Shown here piece after piece: positions 1 to 12,817 of a stretch of DNA of 64,000 nt. The DNA comes from Hermodice carunculata (Eukaryota; Annelida; Polychaeta; Eunicida; Amphinomidae): the NCBI GenBank assembly GCA_964020975.1, contig OZ026627.1:33925528-33989527 (forward strand), written 5' to 3'. Below the pieces are notes generated by a model, which worked only from the letters and a program-made list of their open reading frames with translations, was not told the DNA's origin and searched no databases. Within the stretch, counting starts at the first letter, position 1, and every line of letters begins with the position of its first letter. The position numbers and the translations under genes were made by a program.

Positions 1-383
1 TGAAGCTCTGCAGTGATAAGCAAAACTTCAACTTAGCTAATTCATCATTGACCACGTTCATATTTATTCATTATTATGTGGGTTGTCTTTGTTGAATATT
101 TAGCTTAAACAAGGGGCCGCTACTCAGAGAGTCATGTACGGGTAATAGGCTCCGAAACATGTTGTGAGTAGTTACCCGCTGAAGACCCTTTAATTTATTT
201 TGGGGAACACAGCCTATGTCAAAATGTTACAGAGGAACGTCTGCAATATGGACAGTAGTACTTCCATATGTATATAGGTTAGACAGGGACAGGTTTGTTT
301 ATGGAGAGTAAAGTGTTCGTACTGCGAAATACGGTAATGACTACTAGGAAGCGGTTCTGGACAAAAAGACACAAATACAATAC
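1..383 (-). mobile_element. Element X, copy A, 5' part, cut by window start
   Basis: The reverse complement of this stretch matches the first ~380 bp of the insertion at 39,183-40,106. Homology stops at about 383, where the outward sequence becomes unrelated, so this is the 5' terminus. The rest of the copy lies left of the window. There is no open frame, no evident terminal inverted repeat, and the family is unknown. It could be a SINE-like or other non-autonomous element. Confidence 0.65.
113..185 (+). other. Foldable core with hammerhead-like words inside element X
   Basis: Complementary pairs seen by eye are CTACTCA 120-126 with TGAGTAG 165-171, CATGT 133-137 with ACATG 157-161 nested inside it, and CGGGTAA 139-145 with TTACCCG 172-178 crossing both (H-type pseudoknot). 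GGGGCC 113-118 can pair with GGCTCC 148-153. GAAA at 154-157 and CTGAAGA at 179-185 resemble hammerhead ribozyme core words, but strand order is not canonical and the stem after CTGAAGA does not pair with the bases before GAAA. The first three pairs are intact in the copy at 39,371-39,440. Confidence 0.4.
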
Positions 384-1519
384 CCTAACTAGAAGTGCAC
401 CCCTTCCTCCCCCTTTGTTTTTACAAGGCCAGGAAGATGTTAACTGGCAAGTGGATAAATAGATGACGTACTACGATTGGCCAAATGGCTTGTCAGTTTA
501 TTCATTTGACCTCACCTTTGAAATCTGACAATTCACAGTTGTAATATATGGTACATGCAGCGTTACCGGGAGGTGAGATGGAGCAATCAATTAGCCTTAA
601 TGTTTATTTTTTAAGATGGTATGTCAAACATATGACACACGTCTGTATTAATTAACTTGATCTGTGTTTATCACAATGTTTGTCCAGTACAAGTATGCAA
701 GGACAGAAAGAGGCAGAACAGGGAAGGAGTTACTCAACACAATGTGATGCTAAAATGTATCACAATGCAAAGGCTAGTTTCAAAGAGTAAAAATTGTACT
801 TGTATTTAGAAACTTAGCATTTGGGCGGGTATGGGCTTCAGAGATTTCACACATCAAAGTGTATGTGGAGGGGTAAAGGAAAATACATAACATTGGGCAG
901 GGTGGTGTTAATGTAGACCCTCATGTGTGAATTCATGCCCAGCTCATTATGTCTGTGTTTGACTACATTTTCACTAGCACGATGGGGATTGAACAGTTAA
1001 TTGAGCATTAAGATACTTATATGGTAAATTTTGGCAGTATTTTGTTCCACATTGATCCCTCCTCTGTGCCCTTCTCAATCATGGGCTTTCCAAACATTAA
1101 ATTGTCTGATACTAGCCAATCATTAAGGAAACAAATCAGTCCCATTCGATTACATGTACTTGCCTCGTTGATAAGTCTACATCAAAGTTGGCAGGTTTTG
1201 TTTAACCATACAACCACCAGCGGCTTCTTAGATTTCAAATACCTGATATGTGTAATCTGTCTGTATGCCTTCAGATAGGAATATTGAAACGTAACAACTT
1301 TTTAACTGATCATTGGATATACCCTGTTCATTCAATTTGCCTGTTGCATATACCTGTAAATTAAAGCTCGATTGGCACCTCTATGTACAATACTATTGCG
1401 GTTATCAAAGCTTTAAATGGTGTGTGTTTTTCTCATTTGCATACACATTTCTATGGCAGCGAAGGAATGCAATACATTGCACTGTGTTACAATATTTTTT
1501 TAATTGAAGCCCAACATGA
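384..1519. other. Left flank, nothing recognised
   Basis: AT-rich single-copy-looking sequence outside the palindrome. Only short random open frames are present, and I see no splice-bounded coding segment, RNA gene or repeat shared with the rest of the window. Confidence 0.5.
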
Positions 1520-2066
1520 ACTAAATCAGATGGAAATTGACCAAGTTATGGCTAAATAAAATTTCCAAAAGGCCAAATAACTTTGACCTGTAACTTTTAA
1601 AGGTCCCATGTAAATTTTAAAAATGTGTGGTGTTGCAGTACCTACAATTTGCGTGAAACACGAGTGAAATTGGATGCAAATTGACCAAGTTATTGCCAGA
1701 TCAAACTTTCGAATGGCCAAACGACCTTGGCCTTTGACCTTTAGAGGTCACATGTAAATTACAAAAATGTGCAATGTTGCAATATCTGCAATTTAAGTAA
1801 ACACGAGTGAAATTGGATGAAAATTGACCAAGTTATGGCTAGAAGAAACTTTCAAAGGCCCAAATGACCTTGACCTCTTGAGTTTTAAAGGTCACATGTA
1901 ATGTACAGTCTTAGAATACCTAAAATTTTAGCCCAGCATGAACCTAATCATTTGGAAATTGACAAAGTAAGTTATGGCTAGATGAAACTTTCAAAGGTCC
2001 AAATGACCTTGACCTTTGACCTTTAGCCGTCACATGTAACTTACAAAAATGTGTAGCGTTACAAAC
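1520..2066 (+). repeat. ~145 bp tandem repeat rich in AGGTCA half-sites
   Basis: About four diverged units (starts near 1,533, 1,678, 1,826 and 1,957). Each has the block AAATTGACCAAGTTATGGCT, then CAAATGACCTTGACC and TTTGACCTTTAGAGGTCA, then CACATGTAA with a run like TTACAAAAATGTG. TGACCT/AGGTCA words recur as direct repeats spaced by 0-1 bp. The array ends where homology to the right palindrome arm begins, and it has no mirror copy on the right. Confidence 0.75.
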
Positions 2067-2275
2067 CTATGAACCGAAGATATATTGGTAACCTGTACTT
2101 ATAATACTTTTAGAGATATTTAAGATTTGAAATCCCAAATGCCCATAATTTGCATAATCTTCAACATATTTTCTCTTTATCAAAAGGCCAAATTTTCATG
2201 TAAAGATCTATAATCATGGCAAGTTTGAACTTTTTGAGTGTAAAAGTCTTTGAGAAAACTGGCAAACAAAATTTG

Positions 2276-2418
<143 letters not shown>

Positions 2419-2489
2419 CAGAATGTCTGTGTTGGCACACAGATATAATTTGCTGGTAATTGGCGCCATGCACAGCATTTTCTAATACG

Positions 2490-3570
2490 TGGGTCAAAAT
2501 ATGAAAATCTTGTGACCACTGAAGCAACCTTAAATTTTGATGAATATTCCTGATGGCTAGTGGGATTGTGGAGTAGGTCAAAATCTCGGTTGTATGATAC
2601 TAGTGGCTCCATCTATGATTTTACGGATGTAATGATCCAAAATATCTTGAAAGATATAAAATTACGTAGCTCAAAAAATAAAAAAATAATAAATAAAAAA
2701 TAGTGTTAGACGTGCAAAATTTCTAAGATATTATGTTGTCTAATATCAGTGACCTTCATTTATTTTGTTGGTTTACCAGGCCTGTAAATTTGAGGGGTGA
2801 TTGTTCACTGACAGGGTGCAGCTTGTACATCGATGGGAAAGAAATAAGCCTCCAGAGAAAATTTCACTTAGGTACATTTCACACACAACTACTTGGTGAT
2901 CAACTCTTTTGGTCACCATGACCCAATGATTTTGAAGTTTGGCAATTGTCTAAGGTTACTGCGTTTCGTCAATAACTCGAAAAGTTATTATCCCATTTGA
3001 AAACAAACAGACCGTTTATGGATAGCTGGATGCAGAGTACACATCTTGAATTAAATATTTTTTGCGAAACTGGCACATATATTGGTAGGAATTCTTTTCC
3101 ACTTGTTTTCCCGGCCTTGAAACGAACCTGGTCAGAGAGGAGGTAAAATGCGAGTGTGTTACTGCTCCGCAAACCGTGAACCCATATTAATCTGAGTTGA
3201 AAGTCAAAATCACATGATCAATTGGAATTTAGGAGTCAAAATGTGAAAGTTTTGTGAAGGCTCTGTCATCTCTAATTTATAGTGGATGATTACAATCATG
3301 AAAACTCACTGCGATTGTGGAGGACAAAATCTCGATTCATGAAGAAACAAGTGGCGCCACCTACAGTCTGACGGAAATTATGAGCCAAAATGTATTGAAC
3401 AAGATAAAATTTAAAACCTCAAAAATAATCAAGGTAGACATTCCAATTTGATAGGCCATACAGATTATTTTCAAAACTTTTATATTGTAGAATATGGGTG
3501 ACTATGACCTAGCATTTATAGATCACCAGGCCGTAAAGTTGAGAGAATGGTGATGGTAGGATGTTGCTTG
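2490..3570 (+). repeat. Diverged ~730 bp tandem duplication
   Basis: 2,490-2,850 and 3,225-3,570 share an ordered series: TCAAAATATGAAAATCTTGTG or near variants, GATTGTGGAG with CAAAATCTCG, AGTGGCNCCA, TCTACGG/TCTGACGG with AT(G)ATCCAAAATAT, then a GTGACCTTCATTTAT-like block and ACCAGGCCTGTAAA. They are related at perhaps 65-70%. Both are mirrored in the right arm, so the duplication predates the palindrome. Confidence 0.6.
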
Positions 3571-6499
3571 AACATAAGTGGAGCAAAGAATCTCTCCTTC
3601 AATTCAATATTTCACTTGAACTTTGCATTCCCAATCAAGCAATATGCACATTCGTTAACCCATACCGCTCTTCTTTTGTTTCTAGTTTTTATGTTACTGT
3701 AACACATTACAAGCAGAGCACCAGGCCCATGGGCCTCTTTGTTTTCAAATTTGCAAGGTTATCGACCATGTCAATCCTTTCGACATACCCCTTAGATCAA
3801 GCTAACGAGTGTCCAGATGTGTCGATCTTTTGCTTGTCGGCAGTGCTGGTCGTTATCGATAGGACAAAAGTGCTACGAAAGAAAAGACATTCCAGTATGT
3901 CATTCGAAAAGAACACTCTGCAACATTCCCTGATACAGGTGTTTTGTTTTGTTTTTGTTAATAAATAATTTTTGTCATGCATATATACTCAGGTGTTTTA
4001 GTCATGCAAAATACTTAGGTAATCATTCCCTAACCTGTGATATCATGGGAACATGGTGTACAAAAATTACCCATATTTGTCAAACCTTAGACTTGTTAGG
4101 TCGCCTGGATTATCAGGTGTACTCGTGCGCTGCTTTGAAAAAAGTATTTGTATGTATCAAGATGTATTTCCGTAGCTAATTCTCATGCAGCTTCAGAATA
4201 CATATACTTAGAATCTGTTTCGTCTATGTATTTCCTACAAGTGGCATGCGATACTAAAGATTGGGTGTAACGATATCCGACTTTGTTGACATGCAAGCTT
4301 TGTAATAATTTGGTCATCAACAACGTATCTTTGCTTCTTTTAGGGGGAAAAACCAATCTGGTGTTCAGTATTTATGGCATGCTGATTTGTAAACTTTGCA
4401 TAGAAATACTTGTGCAGAGGAGTCCAGCATTAATCTCCAAACAGCTGACTTCTTACCCCATACACACACTAGGTGAAGTGTAGCTATAACACCTGTGGAG
4501 TCAATAACTGGAGCAATTTGTGACACTTCCCAACTGAGTACATTTTTACAACATGGACTTTCTGCTCATGTGGATAAATGTGCAGAGAGTTTGCAGCCTA
4601 GCCATTTATATGCATGTAAAATATAAAAGTAAAAGCCAAAGACAGTGGTTTGGCATATCCTTTCTCAAGGAAGCAGGCTTAAATATTGCCAAATTAATCT
4701 TAACTGACAGGTGTAAGCTTATGAAATGTACACGTCTGCCACTGACTTTGCATTTTCTTGCACCCATATTAGTTCAGATTAGCTGTTATTCATTTTATTT
4801 CAGTCATTGTAAGGTCATTTATCATCGCCGTTCTCCACGATCAATGTGTACAGTCAAGCACACATATCCCAGCGAGTAAAAGGGTTTCTCTATGCAGTGA
4901 AGGTCAGACACGACTGTGCACAATGGTTCCACTTGTGAGTTGGGGGACGGGGGGAGCGAGTCCTGAATTTTGGTGCCCCTTTCAGCTGCAACTCACCTAG
5001 TGATACTCTTTCAGAACCGTATCAGACAGCCTATTGCACTACATTACCACAGAATGAAAGTTTTCAGATGCAAAAACTCGTCTTAGAAAAAAAGACAAGA
5101 TTATTTCATAGGGTATTTACTGAAATAACTTTTCAATTTCATAATCATAACTAAGCGGGAAAAAAGTTTGAACCGATGTATGCGGAACTTCCGGACCTTT
5201 CACTCACTCTTCACCACATCCGCTGGCAAGATCACCATGCACGTGTCTTCCGGTACCATTTTTGTACGTTTCTCAGACTTAGTCATCATTGACAACATGA
5301 TGACTGTATGTTAGTCTTACCTGTAATATGACAAGAGTAGTCTTTGCTCCTATTAGTATAGGCTTTGCCATGGGTGAACGACAAATGTAAATTAAAGTTC
5401 ATGACCTCATACACTGTCGCATGCCAAGCATGATTTATACAGAATCGAATAACCTCTGTATACACTTTTCCGTGTGTAAGTATGAATATCTGCGTTTACG
5501 GTACAAATGTTCATAGTCATTATTTCTGCTTTGCTATTGAAAATCTGTATCATGATGAAATATCATCTGTCAATACCATAAAGATCTTTTTTTTTATTTG
5601 TTGGAAGAGCGCATGGGTATGGAGACCGCCGGATTTCATATGGTCATTTTTTTCGTCATACACCATTTTGTGCAGTATCTCCTTCAAATACCCTAGTGAT
5701 AAGACATAATTTTCAAAAAGTGGGAAAGGTTGGCACATTGATTTTTTTGCCTTTTTGTATGAAGAGAAAATATACGAAAAGGGGGGTAGTAGTGATGACA
5801 ACTTGACGGTAATATATCATGAAATAAGAAGTATTTTGTCTCAGTGTGAACATAATTTGTGCCCATGAAGTACAAGGTTAAAGTTCCGTTTCATTTCAAG
5901 ATGGTTGTGTTGCCTTTCTTTCGTAGTCTTTCAGATAAGGGGGGGGGGGGCAGTTTTCTTTATACAAAGTAGGCTTTATTTTAATAGTGTAACGAAGTCC
6001 ATGCACACCCCATCTTTTTCCTTGTTGTCATATTATACTATTCTCCATTTATTGATTACGTTGATGTACATATTTTATTATGTAAGCTCTTATGTGGCCT
6101 CTCTACTCAACCAATCGACGCTTTTTCAACCTTTTGCTGCTCAACTTCTGAATTGTTTGCACATTCCTGTTGATGCTAAACTTTTCCCTCTCTTGTGCTA
6201 ATGTTATTCTATTACTTTATTGCCTGGGCCGCTCTCTGTGTCAAGCTAAAAATAAGACTTTACTACTCCCCATTTTGGGCTACATACTTGCAACCTTCCC
6301 CAAGCCATATCAGAGTGGATTTGGACCTTCATGACTGTAGAAACACATAAGCGGTATGTTCCACCCAGTTTCCTGAATTACAGAAGTCAATTGCAAAGCC
6401 AGATCGCCTTCAGTATTATTATTAGTAGTACACACAAGATTACAATAGTATCAGTTGTTGCTGGTCGAATGTATAGAGTCAGACGTGTATGTCTTAAGT
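3571..6499. other. Outer-arm sequence without recognisable content
   Basis: Mirrored at about 58,575-61,500. The longest frames (4,553-4,879, 108 codons, and 5,905-6,201, 98 codons) persist in both arms, but the few differences in the first one are all amino-acid changing and neither resembles a known family. Poly-G at 5,940-5,950 is a small expansion. I see no gene. Confidence 0.5.
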
Positions 6500-6660
6500 G
6501 GCATCAAACCCGGCTATAACGGCTACTCATATTCAGCACTCCTTAGGAGGGATAGGTTGACACATTAATGGCACCGAAAGAAGTCTTGCGCTGGTTTCCC
6601 GCTGATGACCCGATATTTTAAAGGCTAATAAAGTCTTGAACTTTCTTCTAAATTTCAAAT
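6500..6660 (+). repeat. Short dispersed element with X-like structural core
   Basis: It contains CTACTCA, later GGCACCGAAA, then TTTCCCGCTGATGACCC. This parallels the order CTACTCA, GGCTCCGAAA, TTACCCGCTGAAGACCC in element X. It ends in an ATTTTAAAGGCTAATAAAG tail. In the right-arm copy CAGCAC can pair with GTGCTG just before TTTCCCG. It looks like a small non-autonomous element sharing a domain with X; the family is unknown. Confidence 0.4.
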
Positions 6661-6904
6661 TTTAGGTATATGATTTGTTCCTTTCACAAATTAATTTGCT
6701 ACAATGATTTAGAACTATGCAGTTTTTTAGTGAATGGTACGGAATAGGACCTTGCTCTTCGAATATCGGACTTGATAGTGTTCAAACGGTACAAGGGCTT
6801 ACAGAATTAGGTTTGTTTAGTATCATATGGTATTAAACATGAATATGTTTTGCGTTTTAGACCGCTTGTTATTGTGCTTTAGGCAACCTTATATGCATAT
6901 ACAA

Positions 6905-7640
6905 AAATGGCAAGCGCTCAGTATTTATGTATTTATCAAAGAATTTCTTGGGTAACCCTTTCAGGACTGTGTCCTGTTCTTCGAAGGGGTCCACCATACA
7001 CCATACGTATAGATACGCAAACAGTCAGATTTGAATGACTAGGAAAAAGACTATATGTGAAACATGAAGAAGTTATGACAAAGTTAACAAATTACAAAAC
7101 CATCTTAACTCAACTTAAATAAAACTACAAGTTATAAGATGTTAAAGAAACAAACACCTAGAAAACGATATTTCAAGTAAAATAGTCTTCCTTGTACAAT
7201 CTCTTAAATTGCACGAAGGAGTCAGCTTGTCTAATACTGCGAGGTAGCCAGTTCCACACCATTTCACCATGATAAACGAATGAATTTTTAAAAAGCTCTA
7301 TAGTTGGCTCTGGCAACGCAATATCCAAATCATTCATTAAATTTTAATTGTGTATGTATGTCAGTTCTAAATATAAAATTGTCTTGAAATGAGTATGGCA
7401 CATCGCCATTTATGCATTTAAATGCTAGATTTCAACATTAAAATTTTCGCCTTTCCTTCAAAGTTTGCCGGCCTAATTGTCTAACTAGATCAACACCTCT
7501 AACTTCTACATAATTAAAATTTACTGTAACTGTTCTAGCAGCACTATGTTGTAACCCCTGAATCATATTTCAAAATAAATCATGCAGGACAGTGTCCCCA
7601 TACAGGGTGTCCACAATCAATGCTAGGCCGGACAATCATT
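6905..7640 (-). mobile_element. LINE 3' end (non-LTR retrotransposon), decayed
   Basis: Reverse strand. It has the C-terminal tail of a CR1/L2/Jockey-type RT protein, then a 3' UTR with the AACAGGACACAGTCCTGAAA palindrome, GGGTTACCC and an ATAAATACATAAATA tail. The protein pieces are described at the mirror copy (57,400-58,160). 5'-truncated, with several stops and frameshifts. It was present before the arms duplicated, since both carry it at the same point. Confidence 0.8.
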
Positions 7641-8465
7641 TCATTGTTTCCAGAAAATAGCTTATGGAACAAGCCACTGACGAAGTTATTTGAGTGGCCA
7701 ATATTCTGTCGCTAATTTTTATTACGGTACCGTTCTTATGTCAACGGTACACGGGGACAAGGACAGAGATTCGCTTCGCACGGAACCGACAACGTCCACT
7801 GTTGACATTTGTACGTATACGGTAACTCATGAACTCACAGGCACAGATTCAAACAGCTGCACAAATATTACAGAATATTGCCTGCTGCACAACCCATACA
7901 TCCAAATCGACGGACCGGTAATAAATTGAAAAAAAAAAACATAAACACTTTATTGCTTCTGTATCACATGGCCAATAAAGTGTAAGGGAGAAATAAAGGA
8001 CTGTTGGATTGAGCATGGCGTTTTGTGACAATGGATATATTTCTCATTATAAATTATGTACCATACATCGTCTGCTAAAATGCAAGAATAACTCTGTATA
8101 TTAACATGATACTAGTTTATTTATGATATTAACATTGGGCTACAATACGTAAATCACTAGTCACTGTTAGTGGCGTAGAGTAAACGGTAAGACATCCCTA
8201 TTCGTGAAATCAGTACTATGCGCCCAGTATTCTTCCTTTGAAACTTCACTTTGTGCTCGGTCAACAACTACAACAACAAAATCAGTTGACAAACAAGTGC
8301 AATCAACATGTACACCATTTTTTAATTATTGCCTGAAGTCTTCCTTTCCGTAGACAATTTAGCTGTAGAAGGGAAATGACTATGGATTTCAAAACTATAT
8401 CAATAGTCTGAGTTGATTTTTCTAGCGGAGGATGCAAACCTGTAAGTCTTCATTTGGTGCACTAA
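7641..8465. other. Outer-arm sequence, nothing recognised
   Basis: Includes a 79-codon frame at 7,690-7,929, also kept in the mirror copy on the opposite strand, with no family resemblance and no flanking splice signals. It contains ACGGTACCGT and nearby GGTAC/TACGGTAA repeats. I do not call a gene. Confidence 0.4.
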
Positions 8466-8532
8466 AATACATACATACATACATACATACATACATACAT
8501 ACATACATACATGCATACATACATACATACAC

Positions 8533-8564
<32 letters not shown>

Positions 8565-8780
8565 GCATGCATAGATACATACATAAATACATACACACAT
8601 GCATATATACATACACACATGCAAACATACATACATACATGGATACATGCATGTATACATGCAGACATACATATACATATGCATACATACATACGTACAT
8701 ACATACATAAATACATGCATACATACACACATGCATACATACATACATACATACGTACATACATACATACATACATACAC
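8466..8780 (+). repeat. (ACAT)n microsatellite, interrupted
   Basis: About 315 bp of ACAT with GCAT, ACAC and ATAT variants. The mirror array at 56,270-56,608 has TGTA units and differs in length and interruption pattern, so the two arrays have mutated independently. Confidence 0.97.
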
Positions 8781-8877
8781 CTTGAAACGCCTAAAAGATG
8801 TTAGTGCAGAACTCTCCCATCTGCCTGAATGAGTACACGTCACCTCCAGGACTGTATTTTACATTTCCTAACACCTA

Positions 8878-8950
8878 TCACGATGAGTTCATCAGTGTAA
8901 CATTCATCTGAAACTCTTTGGTGACAGGGATATTTGCATAAGAGAAATTG
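8878..8950 (-). other. Candidate terminal exon of the left vWA gene
   Basis: Mirror of 56,101-56,173. Joined in phase to the donor at 9,475 it would add D-NFSYANIPVTKEFQ and then MNVTLMNSS before TGA. The only residue difference from the right copy is F for S at the second residue after the joined Asp. The acceptor (AAGGTCAG) has a weak pyrimidine tract, so the exon rests on phase fit and conservation between arms. Confidence 0.3.
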
Positions 8951-9474
8951 CTGACCTTATCACAAACACATAATTTGAATAGTTATTATGATACAAATAC
9001 TAAACAGCAGAAGCTTTCTGTTGTTCATGGAAACTTGATAGCTTCACTGGCTGTCGAGTCCTTGCGTATTTAGAATGAGATGCAGCTCTAACCAGCGACA
9101 AAGTCATCAATTTTTTATGCTTGATTTATATTCTAAAGACAGAGAATTAATTACTTTTGATGATTCAGTAACATTTTAAACACAGTTGAATTGTCAACTT
9201 TGTAGGATCCTTTACATTCTATAGACAGTAGAGCTGACAGTTATTTGTGACCAATAGCACGTCTTGAGACTGAGTTCCGTCAATTCTACATTTAGTAGTG
9301 CGGTACATGTACTCGATAGGAGAGGAGCTGTCGGTTACTTGTGCTAAGGTGCAACACTTTCTGGGAACAGAGTTTTCGATTGTGGATGGCAAATTTGTTG
9401 TATAAATTGGGAAAGAGTTTTAGACCTGGATCACAGCAGAGTTGCACCTCATTTATGGATATTTGCGTACTTAC

Positions 9475-11903
9475 TCGCAAGGTTTTCCTGCAATCCTGTA
9501 TTGGATGTTCTGCGGAGTGGCATATGTAGGGGAAACTTTTATATTTGCGTCATGAGGTTGGCTGGCAATGTAACCAAGTATAGCCCAATCTATAATACGA
9601 TCTACGCCAACTGCAATCATCTTGATATGATCCCCCCTTGCGTCTTCAGCGGCGTTTTTTGTCAGAGTCGGTTGACTTGAGCTGCCGTCCATGATCACGA
9701 CTCCAACCTTTGGGATATTTGCACGACCCCGCCTAAGAGAGGAACAGACAACTATATTTGTTAAATCCTGTGGGAAAGACATGAATACAAAGCATCGAAA
9801 ATACTAATAGATAAAGCAGGTGCATGATAAAGTATCTGCGCATATTTACCATGATTTTCAAACGCACTCGTGTAACCCAAAACAACTACATGGTGAAAAA
9901 ACGAGCACAGGACGAACCTGCTTTGAAGAGTCACTAATTACAAGGTCAGTAAAATGATGAAATACAAATATTGGATAATGCGGTGTTCAATATCATGTTT
10001 GATGGGATGATGAAAAGTTATTTTGGACGAGTCGCAATAAAACTTCATTCCAGAAGACACACCATCCAACATTTGTTATACTCACATCTGTTTTCTATCA
10101 GAAATGTGTGCTATTTAGCGTTTACTTTTTATGTGCAAGTAGTTGCTATGTGACCGCTTAAAGTAAAGTCAATGGTTTATATAGCTGTGCAGATCATCGC
10201 GAAATCTTAAAACTGAGCTAAAAATCGGAATATAACAGCAGTGTCGTCTTTAGAACAAAATAGATGAAATGAAGTCAACGAGCATGCCGACTTAGTTTGA
10301 CGATATAACGATTGCTTAATACGACAAAAAAAGCAAAAACACATCTAAAATAAATAAGTAAATAAAAAATAAAAAAACAGAAAACGTCAATAAAGACAAG
10401 AAAATATATAAACGCTACCTGTTGAGCAAATTACGCTGTTGCGTAGCAACGTTTTCCTATAAAATTTGGAAGCAACATGGAAGAGCAACGACAGAGAAAT
10501 TCCTGTATCTTTCCTGTAGAAAGCAATTCATTCGGGGGGGGGGGGGTAGAGTTATGGTTCCCATCACTTTCCGTTGTAATTTACAAGAGAATAACTTTAA
10601 AACCACAGCATATAGAAACACTTACCTTTTGACAGTAAATGTAGGTGCTCAACTGATGCTCCTGAAAGTTTTGTTTGAGTTGCCACGAAGCTACTAGTTT
10701 TTTACAGGTTATTTTAACATACAAGTACAGTCCAATGATAAAATAACATTATAGCCTGCAAACTTTTTTTCGCATTGAGTTGCGTTTTCAGCTGAATACA
10801 CATAGAAGTGCTAATTGTGACCTTCAGTAATATCATGATATTTTAAAACAGGATTTAAGTAAAATCAACACCTATTAAACAATGCTTCATTTACAAATTT
10901 GCCCTCCGTACATTTTGAACAGAAAAGGATGAAATTGACTAAAATAACTTCTATTTCAAGACAAAGTTTGTAGTACACTTCATCGACGTTATGCATAAAG
11001 ACAATGTAAGTGTACTCGGGCTGGTTAACCACTCTACTTTTCTCCCTCTTTTGACATAGGGCTGCTATTGATTCAGTTTTTCCTTCACAACTAATGGAAA
11101 ATGGAAAAATAAAATTAACAGATGCCCTGCTATAAGCTTTGGTACACACTTTTCAGTGAAACGACACTTACGATGCGAACATGGTTCTCATTCTTTTAAT
11201 ACCCTTGTGGGTATTGCTTGCTCCTTTGGTGTAAGTGATTCCGTCGACTGCGTTTTTAATGTCATCCTTGGTCGTTTGCGCACCCAGTTCAATGACACCA
11301 AAGACATCATTACTAAATGACACGACTCCAACTCTAGTTCCTTTATCTATGTTTAAGGCATCGACTGCATCTTTGACGATTCTCTTTATTTCAGTAAAGT
11401 TATTACTTCCGATAGATTCGGAGCTGTCCAGCACAAACACGACATCGACTACTTCAAGACATACTGTAAATGGATTTTTTTTTCTTTTTAAATTATATTT
11501 CTAGAATTAAATACGTATGAAAGATAGTGAAATAACCTTAAGCTATGCAGAGAAAAGGAAAAACAAGCATTTAGGGATGTAATTAAAATATATCTAATGT
11601 ATATTTAAAAGAACGAATAATCTCTCTTCAACCTAGGTCTCGTATCTTTTCTATTATGGTTTAAATGAGAGTGTAACACAAAATACCCCATTAGATTATA
11701 GAAACTGTGAGGGATTTACTAAATATTCCGGTTTTAAGTTTGAATAATTGATATTAATTTAAAATATAAAGGTTCGACATTCAGACTTTTTTGTAATTTT
11801 TCGCTTCATTTGTGCATTTATACATACACGCTTTAACTGTGTTTTGTCCAGTCGAAACGCCTAATGTGGAGGCCAGCAACAGCAGGACTGTGCACCATAT
11901 CAT
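9475..11903 (-). CDS. Secreted von Willebrand factor A domain protein, left copy
   Basis: Coding exons on the reverse strand are 11,903-11,828 (signal peptide), 11,463-11,172 (first half of vWA) and 9,732-9,475 (second half). Introns have GTATGT, GTAAGT and GTAAGT donors and AG acceptors. The N-terminus MIWCTVLLLLASTLGVSTG is a classic signal peptide, so the product is probably extracellular. The metal site (MIDAS) looks whole: DSSES in exon 2, the threonine of GASNTHKG, and the aspartate of VVIMDGSS. The family (matrilin and collagen type vWA domains) binds protein ligands through this site. Exons 1 and 2 appear identical in nucleotides to the right copy. Exon 3 differs by three residues (N for T, I for V, Q for P) and two silent changes. 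It may end at 8,878. Function beyond a vWA adhesion or matrix role is unknown. Confidence 0.85.
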
Positions 11904-12732
11904 CTTATCTGAAATTCAATGCTTCAATGCACAATTAATGTTATGAAATGTTAATCTTTGTGTGTTTAACGTGTAATTTTACCTTCAAAATAATCCTCAT
12001 GTCTTATTGCCACACATTTCAAAATCTTGGCAATATTTATAAACAAAAACAAATTTTTTGAAGGCAAAAGAATCATCAGACACAAGAAAACGATTTCTTA
12101 TAGAAAACATGTATAACAGGAGCGGGATTCATTTGGTCTAAGATGTACACATTCGACTTGAAATAAAAATTATTGTTAGTAAAAATAACTTCACATAGTT
12201 TTTCATAGCCACATGGCCCAAATGTACATATCAAAAACAAAAAAGCAAGTGGACGGTGCAGATAAAGTTTGGAAATATCCGAAACTGTGAAAACCTGAGA
12301 ATTTTAGCCACCTCTACTTTAACATGGTAGAGTAAAAGTTTCACTTGTATTACTTATTGCTTCATAAATTGTTATTCACATTCCCCTGAAATACTCATTT
12401 CATTGTAATGTTACACAGTACTACAAGCTTCAAGTGTTAATGGAACATGTGTCTAAATTAGTCAGTATTCAAATTGACATAATGTGGCACTGTGCAATAC
12501 TACCAGGTCCTCAACAAAACACGTGGCCTGTGTTATAGACAGGCAAGACACAGGTGCTCCAGAATAAAAGTAATGAAAACATGTCCCTCCTACATTCAAT
12601 ACTACATTCGTGAACTGAAAATAATTACGTTACATCAGAAGTATGAATTGGAAATCCATAAAAATAATGAAAGGAAATTATGCCATTTACATGGTATGTT
12701 ACATGTGCAAACTATATTAGATTTTTACTCAC

Positions 12733-12817
12733 CGAGACGTTTGGAGCTTTGTATTCACTGCTTCGAATTCATCGGCAATGGCATGATGAAACTGCATCAA
12801 TGACTTGCCTCTTTATA
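12733..12817 (-). promoter_or_regulatory. TATA promoter and 5' UTR exon of left vWA gene
   Basis: On the reverse strand TATAAAG lies at 12,817-12,811. A short exon follows from about 12,787 to 12,733 with a GTGAGT donor. The next acceptor, TTTCAG, lies five bases before the vWA ATG. This mirrors the right copy. Start site and exon are inferred from spacing and signals only. Confidence 0.5.

Noticed and set aside
4553-4879. 108-codon frame kept in both arms (also 60,200-60,526)
   Set aside because: Conserved only because the arms are ~97% identical; the differences seen are replacements and no family or splice context is recognised.
7690-7929. 79-codon Thr-rich frame kept in both arms (57,147-57,386)
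   Set aside because: No signal peptide, family motif or splice support.
8400-8843. Long MYVC/IHTY frames over both (ACAT)n arrays
   Set aside because: All frames of an ACAT repeat are open on both strands; the low-complexity product is not credible.
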